Translations under genes and position numbers: made by a program
Notes under the pieces: model-generated
What the model was told of the DNA's origin: nothing
Seen by the model: only the letters and a program-made list of their open reading frames with translations
Databases searched by the model: none
Assembly (NCBI GenBank): GCA_021779635.1
Contig: JAJYAH010000010.1
Location: 1 to 29,784, forward strand
Source of the DNA: Pseudomonadota bacterium
GTDB lineage: Bacteria; Pseudomonadota; Alphaproteobacteria; Rhizobiales; Xanthobacteraceae
Direction: 5' to 3'
Length of the DNA: 29,784 bases
Shown here: positions 23,493-29,784 of the stretch, one piece after another
Layout: each line of letters begins with the position of its first letter
Numbering within the stretch: the stretch's first letter is position 1

Positions 23493-23517
23493 CGCAAAAG
23501 TGGACATCGGCTTTGCG
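23493..23517. repeat. Short AAAAGTGG palindromic repeat, copy 2
   Basis: CGCAAA (23493-23498) and TTTGCG (23512-23517) flank AGTGGACATCGGC. It is the same design as 14983-15005. It lies 24 bases upstream of the M16 start codon, in the position of a promoter or leader element. Confidence 0.6.
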
Positions 23518-23684
23518 AAAGCATGCGCGCAAATTATTGAATAACAGCGGCCGCACCGAAATGTTCGGGATGAAGCCGCGGCACTGTACACGGTGGATAT
23601 GCCGCCGAGCGTCACGAAGTTGAGAGACACGCTCAATCAATCGCCCTATTGCAAACAATCGCCCTGTGTGCAGGCAACCGCATT

Positions 23685-24374
23685 TTATTGCTTGCTGGAA
23701 GACTCTTTGCTGTCGCCGTTGTCCGCGTCTTTGTTGAGCGCTCCCTTTTGCCCAATGCCGTAGGCGTAATTCGGCGACGGGATCTGGTAACCGGGAGGAG
23801 GCTGGGTCAGGGTTTCGCGCGTCGGCTCCCCCTTGAACCGCCCGACCTCGGGTTTGGCGGGACCGCCGAAATAACTGCTCATCTTCTCGGTAAAGCTTTG
23901 CTGCGGCTGGGGCTGCTCGCTCGCAGCAGCCGACGCCCTGGCCGCCTCGGCTTCAGCCGGCGTCAGCTCGTGGCTGGTATTCGTCAAGCTTTTCTTCCTG
24001 GCCGCAAGCGCTGCCTTGCGTCTTTTTTCATCCGGGTCTTTCGGCCAGTTCGGGGCATTCACTTCCGCGGCGGCAGCTGCTGGCGGCGGCAGATCAATCC
24101 GCGGCGGCACGACCAGCGGGGATCGCTCGCGATAGTCGATTCCCTTGCTGTCCATGTTGGTGGTGCTAAATCCCGACTTGATGCTGTCGACGATTTTTTC
24201 GCTGAAGGACCTGTTGTCCTCGTCATCGCTGCCCGCGCGCGCGGCGCTGACGGTCATCACGAGACCAATTCCCAGAGCGACCGCGGTGAGCCGCAGGGCG
24301 CGCGCCGGCGCGTTCGGCAAGTTCTGCACCATCAGGTTCTGCACCAACAGGCCGGTGGCTCTGGTCTCGCGCAT
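23685..24374 (-). CDS. Secreted uncharacterised protein with a BamC/BamF-like proline motif
   Basis: 229 residues: N-terminal hydrophobic segment (about 28-43) with a signal-peptidase-I-like end TVSAARA-GS, then a charged, Ala/Pro/Lys-rich and probably disordered periplasmic chain. The stretch YRERSPLVVPPRIDLPPP (81-98) resembles the Pro-rich motif of DUF3035/BamF and the N-terminal BamC segment that binds BamD. The gene lies between lspA and the M16 pair, where many alphaproteobacteria encode a DUF3035 lipoprotein. No lipobox cysteine is present, and the protein contains no cysteine, so it is not a lipoprotein here. ATG at 24374 has an excellent AGGAAGAG site. The N-terminus has a five-residue duplication (VQNLMVQNL). 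Membership in the BAM complex is inference. Confidence 0.75.
   Translation of the reverse strand: MRETRATGLLVQNLMVQNLPNAPARALRLTAVALGIGLVMTVSAARAGSDDEDNRSFSEKIVDSIKSGFSTTNMDSKGIDYRERSPLVVPPRIDLPPPAAAAAEVNAPNWPKDPDEKRRKAALAARKKSLTNTSHELTPAEAEAARASAAASEQPQPQQSFTEKMSSYFGGPAKPEVGRFKGEPTRETLTQPPPGYQIPSPNYAYGIGQKGALNKDADNGDSKESSSKQ
24319..24348 (-). repeat. 15-bp direct duplication in the leader of the BamF-like gene
   Basis: AAGTTCTGCACCATC (24319-24333) and AGGTTCTGCACCAAC (24334-24348) differ at only two positions. In the reading direction they encode the repeated VQNL segments near residues 11-19. It is an in-frame five-residue duplication ahead of the hydrophobic core of the signal sequence. 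Confidence 0.7.
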
Positions 24375-24445
24375 CGCGCTCTTCCTGTTCAAGGTTTTCG
24401 GCAGCCGCCGCCCCGGGGCGCCGTTCCGCTCCCGCAATCAGGGCT

Positions 24446-24470
24446 CGGCTGAACACGTTCGTATCAGCCG
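24446..24470. terminator. Possible stem-loop just after lspA
   Basis: CGGCTGA (24446-24452) and TCAGCCG (24464-24470) form a perfect 7-bp stem with an 11-base loop, three bases downstream of the lspA stop on the minus strand. No U-run follows, so it may be an mRNA-processing or attenuation hairpin rather than an intrinsic terminator. Confidence 0.35.
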
Positions 24471-24473
24471 GGA

Positions 24474-24971
24474 TCAGGGCGCTTTTGCGGCGGGTACCCC
24501 CAGGAAGGAGTCATACAACAGGGCCGCTACCCCGGCAACAATCGCCGCGTCGGCAAGGTTAAACACGTACCAATTGTAGGTTTTTTCGCCGAACTGGACG
24601 TGGAACAGGGCGAAATCGACCACCGCGCCATAAGCGAGGCGGTCGATGGCATTGCCGACGGCGCCGCCGATGATGAGGCCGAGCGCAACCGTGGCGATCA
24701 GGGTCCGCGACCACGCCATCCAGATGGCGAGAACAATCACCGCCGCCGCCTTGATCACCATCAGGCTGATCTGGGCGGCCGGGCTTTCGTTCTGAAACCA
24801 GCCGAAGCTGATCCCGACATTCCATGCCAGCACCAGATCGAAGAACGGCGTGAGCTTCACCGCGCCGCGATGGGCGATGTCGAACACGTTGAGCAGCCAG
24901 AGCTTCGATGCCTGATCCAGCGCCAGCACGACGAAGGCTGCGATGATGCCGGGGCGAAGGTGAGGGCTCAA
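24474..24971 (-). CDS. lspA: Lipoprotein signal peptidase LspA (signal peptidase II)
   Basis: Inner-membrane aspartyl protease that cleaves prolipoproteins after lipidation. It has 165 residues with four hydrophobic segments (about 7-23, 43-59, 68-86, 92-108) and a fifth near 140-155. The catalytic aspartates are Asp119 in AVVDF and Asp141 in FNLAD; GNAIDR (106-111) is the adjacent conserved block. The TTG at 24971 overlaps the ileS stop (TTGA) with GGGAG about eight bases upstream, giving an N-terminus MSPHLRPG that fits relatives. An ATG at 24995 would add eight residues and lie inside ileS, so it is less favoured. Coupling to ileS is the classic ileS-lspA arrangement. Confidence 0.95.
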   Translation of the reverse strand: MSPHLRPGIIAAFVVLALDQASKLWLLNVFDIAHRGAVKLTPFFDLVLAWNVGISFGWFQNESPAAQISLMVIKAAAVIVLAIWMAWSRTLIATVALGLIIGGAVGNAIDRLAYGAVVDFALFHVQFGEKTYNWYVFNLADAAIVAGVAALLYDSFLGVPAAKAP

Positions 24972-27900
24972 ACCGTCACTCCCAGCGCCTTCCATTCGCG
25001 CAGCGCCTGTGCGTCGCGCGGCGACACGTCGGGGTAGTCAGCGTCTTCGCCCACGGTCGGCAGGATCTTCCACGACCGCGCGCATTTGGTGCCGACGGCT
25101 TTCTCGACCACCACCCCAATTCCAATTGCGTCCTCAAGTTTGAACGCGTCGGGGGGAGCATCTTCTCCATGTTTCAGCACCACGACCTCGGCATTCGAGG
25201 TGATGCAAACTTCCGCCCAATCCACGTCGAACAGATGCGAAATGTACATTTCAGGTAGATAGATTATCGGCGAGGCTTCGAGCGACGAGCCGATATTTTT
25301 GGCGGCGCGCTCAACCTCCAGCGCCCCTGTCACGACGCGGCGGATGGCGCGGATGATCTCCCACTTGTTGGCCAGCGTTTCGTCGCGGAATTTTTCCAAC
25401 CCTTCCGGAAACAGCGTCAGATGCACCGAAGGCTCGGCGTCCGGCCGGTAGAGCCGCCACGCCTCCTCCGAGGTGAACGACAGTACCGGCGCCAGCCATT
25501 TCAGGATCGCATCGCAGATCATGTCGATGGCGGTGAGGGCCGCCTTGCGCGCGATCGACGACGGCGGGTCGCAATACAGCGTATCTTTGCGGATATCGAA
25601 ATAGAACGCCGACAGTTCGGTATTCATGAAGGCCGACAGGCTGGCGACCACGGTCTTGTAGTCGAACTCCGCATAGGCCTGGCGCACGATGGCGGCCTGC
25701 TCGGCGAGCTGGTGCAGCATCAGCCGTTCCAGTTCGGGCATGTCGTTGGGATCGATCGCGTCGCCGAGCCTGAAATGATGCAGGGTGCCCAGCATCCAGC
25801 GGATCGAGTTGCGCAGCTTGCGGTAGGTCTCAATGGTGTTCTTGAGGATTTCCGGACCGATGCGCTGGTCGTCGGCATAGTCGGTGGCGCAAACCCAGAG
25901 CCTCAGGATATCGGCGCCGGATTGCGCGATGACCTTTTGCGGCTCGACGGTGTTGCCGATCGATTTCGACATCTTGCGGCCGTTCTCGTCGAGCGTGAAG
26001 CCGTGGGTGAGCACGATATCGAACGGCGCGCGGCCGCGGGTGCCGCAGCTTTCCAGCAGCGACGACTGGAACCAGCCGCGGTGCTGGTCCGAGCCCTCGA
26101 GATACATCACGGTATCCTTGCCGCCGTCGACCTTGCGCTGGATGCCGGCGAGGCCCGGAAAATGCTCGGGGTCTTCCAGCACGAAGGCATGAGTCGAACC
26201 GGAATCGAACCAGACGTCGCAGATGTCGTCGACCTTCTGCCAGGCTTCATTGGCGCGGGACCCCAGAAAGCGCTCGCGGGCGCCGTCCATATACCAGGCG
26301 TCGGCGCCTTCCCGTTCGAACGCGTCGGCGATGCGTTGGTTGACGGCCTCGTCCTGCAGGATCTCGGCCGAGCCGTCGCCTTTCTCGCGCACGAACACCG
26401 CGATCGGCACGCCCCAGGCGCGCTGGCGCGAGATCACCCAGTCCGGCTTGCTCCTGATCATGCCGTTGATGCGATTTTCGCCGGACTGCGGCACCCATTG
26501 CGTCACCGAGATCGCATGCAGCGCGCGATTCCGCAGGGTATCGCGTTCCTTCACCTCTCCCCAGTGGGGAGAGGTCGACCCCGAAGGGGTCGGGTGAGGG
26601 GGCTCGCTATTGGCTGTAGTCCGTAACCCCTCACCCGTCGCACTGCGTGCGCCGACCTCTCCCAATGGGAGAGGTGAAGAAGGACCGGCGATATCCTTAT
26701 CCATCGCGATGAACCATTGCGGCGTATTGCGGAAGATCACCGGTTTCTTGGAGCGCCAGGAATGCGGATACTGGTGCTTGAGGCGGCCGCGTGCCAGCAG
26801 CATGCCGGCCTCGATGAGCGCCCTGATCACGGCCTCGTTGGCGTCGCCCTTTTCGCCCTTGTCGTTGATGACGCGTTTTCCCGTGAAGCCCGGCGCCTGA
26901 TCGGTCAAGGCGCCGTTTTCGTCGACGGTATAGGGGATGATGGTGTTGATGCCGCGCTGCTCCAGCTCGCGTGCATTCGCCATCCAGACTTCGAAGTCCT
27001 CACGCCCGTGACCGGGCGCGGTGTGGACAAAGCCGGTGCCGGTGTCTTCGGTGACGTGATCGCCTTCCAGCAGCGGAACGCGAAAATCATAACCGCCGCC
27101 GACGCCCTTTAACGGGTGCGCGCATTCCATGGCGGCGAGCGCGGTCGCCGGCACGGCGTCCACCCTTTCATAAGCGGTCACGCGCGCCTGCTTGAACACG
27201 GATTCGGCGAGTGCGTCGGCCAGGACCAGGAGATCGCCCGCTTTCGCCCAGTTGTCCGCGGGCGACTCGGTGACGCGGTAGAGACCGTATGCAATCCTCG
27301 GCGAAAAGCTGATGGCGCGATTGCCCGGCAGCGTCCAGGGCGTGGTGGTCCAGATCACGATGCAGGCATCGCCCACGGCCTGAACCAGCGCGGCTGAAAC
27401 GTCCTTTCCGGATGCGAATTCGATCTCTGCCACCGGAAACTTCACCCACACCGTATCCGAGGTGTAATCCTCGTATTCGACCTCGGCTTCAGCGAGGGCG
27501 GTTTTTTCCACTACGCTCCACATCACCGGCTTGGAGCCGCGATACAGGGTGCCGTTGGCGGCGAATTTCATCAGCTCGCGCGCGATCGCGGCTTCCGCGA
27601 AATAATCCATGGTGGCGTAGGGGTGGTCCCAGTCGCCGATGATGCCGAGCCGCTTGAATTCCTCGCGCTGGACGTTGAGCCAGTGTCCGGCATAGGCGCG
27701 GCATTCCTTCCGGAACGCCACCATGGCCGCGGAATCCCGGAAATCCGGCTTCGGCTTGCCTTTGGCGCGGTAGTTCTCTTCCTCGATCTTCCATTCGATC
27801 GGCAGGCCGTGGCAGTCCCAGCCCGGTACGTAATTGGAATTGAAGCCGAGCATCTGCTGGCTCTTGGTCACCACGTCCTTGAGGATCTTGTTCAGTGAAT

Positions 27901-28129
27901 GGCCGATATGGATGTTGCCGTTGGCGTAGGGCGGGCCGTCATGCAGCACGAATTTCGCCCGGCCGGCCGCGCTTTCGCGCAGCCGTCGGTAGAGGCCGAT
28001 CTCGTTCCAGGATTTAAGGATTTCCGGCTCGCGCTGCGGCAGGCCCGCGCGCATCGGGAATTCCGTCTGCGGCAGGAACAGGGTCTTGGAATAGTCTGTG
28101 GCGGCGGATTTTTGCGGCTTTTCGGTCAT
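24968..28129 (-). CDS. ileS: Isoleucyl-tRNA synthetase IleS with an in-frame palindromic insertion
   Basis: Class I synthetase that charges tRNA-Ile. The 1053-residue product has HIGH at 74-77, the CP1 editing domain with [10 protein letters not shown] (261-270) and the [11 protein letters not shown] region (369-379), [13 protein letters not shown] (564-576), KMSKS (719-723), and the anticodon-binding domain to the end. Residues 485-527 (SPLPLGEV...WGEVK) are not part of the family: they are translated from a 129-bp palindromic element (26550-26678). They sit between FIAMDKDIA and [17 protein letters not shown], a surface linker between the editing and catalytic parts. All catalytic motifs are intact and no stop is introduced, so the enzyme is probably functional. 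ATG at 28129 fits the family start. It overlaps lspA and probably forms a unit with it. Confidence 0.97.
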   Translation of the reverse strand: MTEKPQKSAATDYSKTLFLPQTEFPMRAGLPQREPEILKSWNEIGLYRRLRESAAGRAKFVLHDGPPYANGNIHIGHSLNKILKDVVTKSQQMLGFNSNYVPGWDCHGLPIEWKIEEENYRAKGKPKPDFRDSAAMVAFRKECRAYAGHWLNVQREEFKRLGIIGDWDHPYATMDYFAEAAIARELMKFAANGTLYRGSKPVMWSVVEKTALAEAEVEYEDYTSDTVWVKFPVAEIEFASGKDVSAALVQAVGDACIVIWTTTPWTLPGNRAISFSPRIAYGLYRVTESPADNWAKAGDLLVLADALAESVFKQARVTAYERVDAVPATALAAMECAHPLKGVGGGYDFRVPLLEGDHVTEDTGTGFVHTAPGHGREDFEVWMANARELEQRGINTIIPYTVDENGALTDQAPGFTGKRVINDKGEKGDANEAVIRALIEAGMLLARGRLKHQYPHSWRSKKPVIFRNTPQWFIAMDKDIAGPSSPLPLGEVGARSATGEGLRTTANSEPPHPTPSGSTSPHWGEVKERDTLRNRALHAISVTQWVPQSGENRINGMIRSKPDWVISRQRAWGVPIAVFVREKGDGSAEILQDEAVNQRIADAFEREGADAWYMDGARERFLGSRANEAWQKVDDICDVWFDSGSTHAFVLEDPEHFPGLAGIQRKVDGGKDTVMYLEGSDQHRGWFQSSLLESCGTRGRAPFDIVLTHGFTLDENGRKMSKSIGNTVEPQKVIAQSGADILRLWVCATDYADDQRIGPEILKNTIETYRKLRNSIRWMLGTLHHFRLGDAIDPNDMPELERLMLHQLAEQAAIVRQAYAEFDYKTVVASLSAFMNTELSAFYFDIRKDTLYCDPPSSIARKAALTAIDMICDAILKWLAPVLSFTSEEAWRLYRPDAEPSVHLTLFPEGLEKFRDETLANKWEIIRAIRRVVTGALEVERAAKNIGSSLEASPIIYLPEMYISHLFDVDWAEVCITSNAEVVVLKHGEDAPPDAFKLEDAIGIGVVVEKAVGTKCARSWKILPTVGEDADYPDVSPRDAQALREWKALGVTV
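26550..26678. mobile_element. 129-bp palindromic element inserted in frame within ileS
   Basis: Perfect 12-bp terminal inverted repeats, TTCACCTCTCCC (26550-26561) and GGGAGAGGTGAA (26667-26678), bound an element of exactly 43 codons. Internally there are nested palindromes: ACCTCTCCCC/GGGGAGAGGT (26553-26575), GACCCC/GGGGTC (26577-26591), CGGGTGAGGGG (26591-26601) against CCCCTCACCCG (26627-26637), CGCAC/GTGCG near 26638-26650, and ACCTCTCCCA/TGGGAGAGGT (26656-26675). It is a MITE/REP-like intergenic repeat type, here coding. No clear target-site duplication is visible. Confidence 0.9.
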
Positions 28130-28381
28130 GAAGGCTCTGGTTTGGCTCAAAGGGCGCTGAAACGCGATCGGTCGCGGATGAATTGGAAAGACCCCGGTCT
28201 TGCGCCGAGCCGAAACTCAGGCGGAAGCCGGGCCGCTAATGCTGATGGTGCGCCGTGCAAACATGCGGGCTTCCATAGCAGCCAGCCGCTGGATCGCAAA
28301 GCCCTGCCGCTCATACCGCCGTCATCTCCGGATGTGCCGCATACCGAACGGTCATCCTTCGAGGCGCGCTGCACTCGCGCC
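28130..28381. other. 252-bp intergenic region between ribF and ileS
   Basis: This spacer precedes ileS on the minus strand and probably carries its promoter or leader. From about 28350 to 28381, GTCATCCTTCGAGGCGCGC and the following bases look like a partial copy of a CATCCTTCGAG-type palindromic repeat abutting the ribF stop. I see no T-box and no gene here. Confidence 0.45.
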
Positions 28382-29371
28382 TTAGGACGTCCGGATCACG
28401 CCGAGTTTCGGGAATGCGTCGGGCGCCGCCGCCAGCGCCGCGCGGGCCCGCGCGCTGTCGTCATCCATCTGGCGCACCAGCGCATCGATGCTGTCGAACT
28501 TCAATTCCTCGCGAATGAAGCCGATGAAGGCGACATCGAGCGCCGCTCCATAAAGATCGCCCTTGAAATCGAACAGGAACACTTCCAGCAGCGGCGCGCC
28601 ATTGTCGAAGGTCGGACGGCGGCCGAAGCTTGCCACCCCATCGAAGCGAACTTGATCGTTGCCCTGGCCGCGGCCGACCCGCACCGCGTAGATGCCGTGC
28701 TTGAGCCCGCAATTCTTGTCGAGGCGGATATTGGCGGTCGGATAGCCGAGATTGCGGCCGCGCTTCTCGCCGTGGATGACCTCGCCGGCAATGAACCACG
28801 GGCCGCCGAGCATCGCGGTGGCGTCTTCGATCTGCCCCTCGGCCAGCGCCATGCGGATGGCGCTGGAGGAGACCGGCCGCTCGGCGATATCGATATGAGG
28901 CTGCACGTCGACCTCGATGCCGAGTCGGGGCGCCTCGCTGACCAGAAGGCTCGGCGATCCGACCCGGCCCTTGCCGAAGTGGAAGTCGTAGCCCACCGCG
29001 ATGCCGCTGATCCCGAGTCGCTCGATCAGATCATGGTGAATGAAATCCTGCGCCGTGGTCCCGGCCCGGGTCCTGTCGAACGTCATGACCACCGCGCCGG
29101 CAAGCCCGGTCCCGGCCAAAAGCCGTAGTTTTCCGGCCTCGTCGGTGAGCCTGAATTGAGGGCTATTCGGGCTGAAAAAGCTGCGCGGGTGCGGCTCGAA
29201 CGTCACCGCCAGCGCGGGCCGGCCATGCGCCTGCCCCATATCGAGGGCGGCTGTGATCACGGCGCGGTGGCCGAGATGGACGCCATCGAAATTGCCCATG
29301 GCAACGACCGCTCCCTTGGGGATCGCGGCCGCCGGCGTGGTATCGCGGATAACGGTAAAGTCTGGCGTCAT
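28382..29371 (-). CDS. ribF: Bifunctional riboflavin kinase / FAD synthetase RibF
   Basis: 329-residue enzyme that makes FMN from riboflavin and then FAD. The N-terminal FAD synthetase (nucleotidyltransferase) domain has GNFDGVHLGH (26-35), the HIGH-like motif, and later the SSSAIR segment. The C-terminal flavokinase domain has GEKRGRNLGYPTANI with the PTAN motif, GIYAVRV and the catalytic-Glu region LLEVFLFDF. Length matches family norms (about 310-330). ATG at 29371 is chosen because it gives a typical N-terminus; its upstream GAAG is a weak ribosome binding site. It precedes ileS on the same strand with a 252-base spacer, the common ribF-ileS-lspA order. It is divergent from the CheY-like gene. 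Confidence 0.96.
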   Translation of the reverse strand: MTPDFTVIRDTTPAAAIPKGAVVAMGNFDGVHLGHRAVITAALDMGQAHGRPALAVTFEPHPRSFFSPNSPQFRLTDEAGKLRLLAGTGLAGAVVMTFDRTRAGTTAQDFIHHDLIERLGISGIAVGYDFHFGKGRVGSPSLLVSEAPRLGIEVDVQPHIDIAERPVSSSAIRMALAEGQIEDATAMLGGPWFIAGEVIHGEKRGRNLGYPTANIRLDKNCGLKHGIYAVRVGRGQGNDQVRFDGVASFGRRPTFDNGAPLLEVFLFDFKGDLYGAALDVAFIGFIREELKFDSIDALVRQMDDDSARARAALAAAPDAFPKLGVIRTS

Positions 29372-29607
29372 TTCGGAATTCTTCAATTCAGGTGAGGTGG
29401 GCGGCGGACCGTGACGTGGCGGCCCCGACCAAGTCAAGCAGGGCCGGGACCCCTGTCCGAACCGGGTGGCAGCTATTTTTTTGATATCGGCGGGTTAACG
29501 GGCTGTTTAACGGCTGATGCTACTGCTGGGACGAACTGCCAGGGCCTCTTGGTCCAGCGCAGCCCGATAGATGGTTTGTAGCGTTTGTGCTGCGTGGGGG
29601 AGTCGAG
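29372..29607. promoter_or_regulatory. Divergent intergenic region between ribF and the CheY-like gene
   Basis: 236 bases that should hold promoters for both genes. A T-run (about 29475-29482) and two copies of TTAACGG (near 29495-29512, tandemly arranged with GCTG) are the only AT-richer features and could be a regulator site. No gene is supported here. Confidence 0.4.
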
Positions 29608-29784
29608 ATGGCGGTTGATTTGTCGATGCCGGTTCTGGTGGTGGATGACTACAACACCATGATCCGTATCATCAGAAATCTTCTAAAGCAGCTTGGCTTC
29701 GAGAATATCGACGATGCCAGCGATGGATCGGCGGCGCTGAGCAAAATGCGCAGCAAGAAATACGGCCTGTTGATCTCGGACTGG
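29608..29784 (+). CDS. cheY: CheY-like single-domain response regulator (N-terminal part, cut by window edge)
   Basis: The first 59 codons of a receiver domain. The acidic pair Asp13-Asp14 (VLVVDDYNTM) binds Mg, and Asp58 in LLISDW is the predicted phosphorylation site. The pattern IIRNLLKQLGF...DDASDG matches CheY proteins, which carry the chemotaxis signal to the flagellar motor. ATG at 29608 has GGGGGAG about five to nine bases upstream. Without the rest it cannot be decided from the sequence whether this is a chemotaxis CheY or another stand-alone receiver, although the high similarity to CheY of Bradyrhizobium-type bacteria favours the former. No other chemotaxis gene is in the window. 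Confidence 0.9.
   Translation, partial: MAVDLSMPVLVVDDYNTMIRIIRNLLKQLGFENIDDASDGSAALSKMRSKKYGLLISDW

Noticed and set aside
23638..23665. Direct repeat CAATCGCCCT twice at an 18-bp period upstream of the M16 gene
   Set aside because: Only ten bases long and two copies; too little to support a regulatory call.
25421..26626. 401-codon plus-strand frame opposite ileS
   Set aside because: Its composition is that of an antisense shadow of ileS, it has no motifs, and the true gene on the other strand is unambiguous.
26550..26678. Possibility that ileS is a pseudogene broken by the repeat
   Set aside because: The insertion is a multiple of three with no stop, flanking family sequence is intact on both sides, and all catalytic motifs are present.
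28130..28381. T-box or riboswitch upstream of ileS
   Set aside because: No T-box sequence or specifier-loop pattern was found, and T-boxes are not expected in this group.

Overview
The window reads as chromosomal core sequence of an alphaproteobacterium of the Bradyrhizobium/Rhodopseudomonas group (Nitrobacteraceae). Reasons: high GC throughout; strong recall-level similarity of many products to that group (DUF6101, DUF4170, DUF2093, the TldE, XseA, LspA and CheY sequences); a fluoroacetate dehalogenase whose residue numbering matches the Rhodopseudomonas palustris enzyme; and many interspersed palindromic repeats of the kind those genomes carry. No phage, plasmid, CRISPR, tRNA or rRNA signal was seen, so this is mostly housekeeping DNA.

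Layout. 1-184 is the tail of an unrecognised gene. ubiA (+) converges on a DUF6101 gene (-). 2065-7604 is one tightly packed plus-strand cluster: pmbA/tldE, a CysQ-like phosphatase, DUF4170, a DUF374 acyltransferase, waaA and lpxK, mostly with overlapping ends and several TTG/GTG starts. It combines lipid A/Kdo assembly with a TldE-type protein and nucleotide-phosphate salvage. DUF2093 (-), a secreted dienelactone-hydrolase-like protein (+), xseA (-) and purD (+) follow. An ACAD10/11-like acyl-CoA dehydrogenase (-) then diverges from a fluoroacetate dehalogenase (+), and tadA (-) diverges from a large RluB-type pseudouridine synthase (+), which is followed by rsmD (+).

From 17883 to 29371 everything is on the minus strand. 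In transcription order: ribF, ileS, lspA, a secreted protein with a BamC/BamF-like proline motif, an active M16 peptidase, an inactive M16 partner, arfB and mutL. This is a cell-envelope and translation-fidelity neighbourhood. The last 177 bases are the start of a CheY-like receiver on the plus strand.

The most notable observations are these. A 129-bp palindromic element with perfect 12-bp inverted ends sits in frame inside ileS and adds 43 residues. A 15-bp tandem repeat has expanded inside the fluoroacetate dehalogenase gene and shifts its catalytic histidine by exactly 10 residues. A dienelactone-hydrolase-like protein has alanine in place of the nucleophile. A candidate divergent BamF-like protein lies between lspA and the M16 pair. 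Several different palindromic repeat families lie at gene ends. I see no clear multi-gene system that is new; the ileS element is the strongest candidate for something undescribed.
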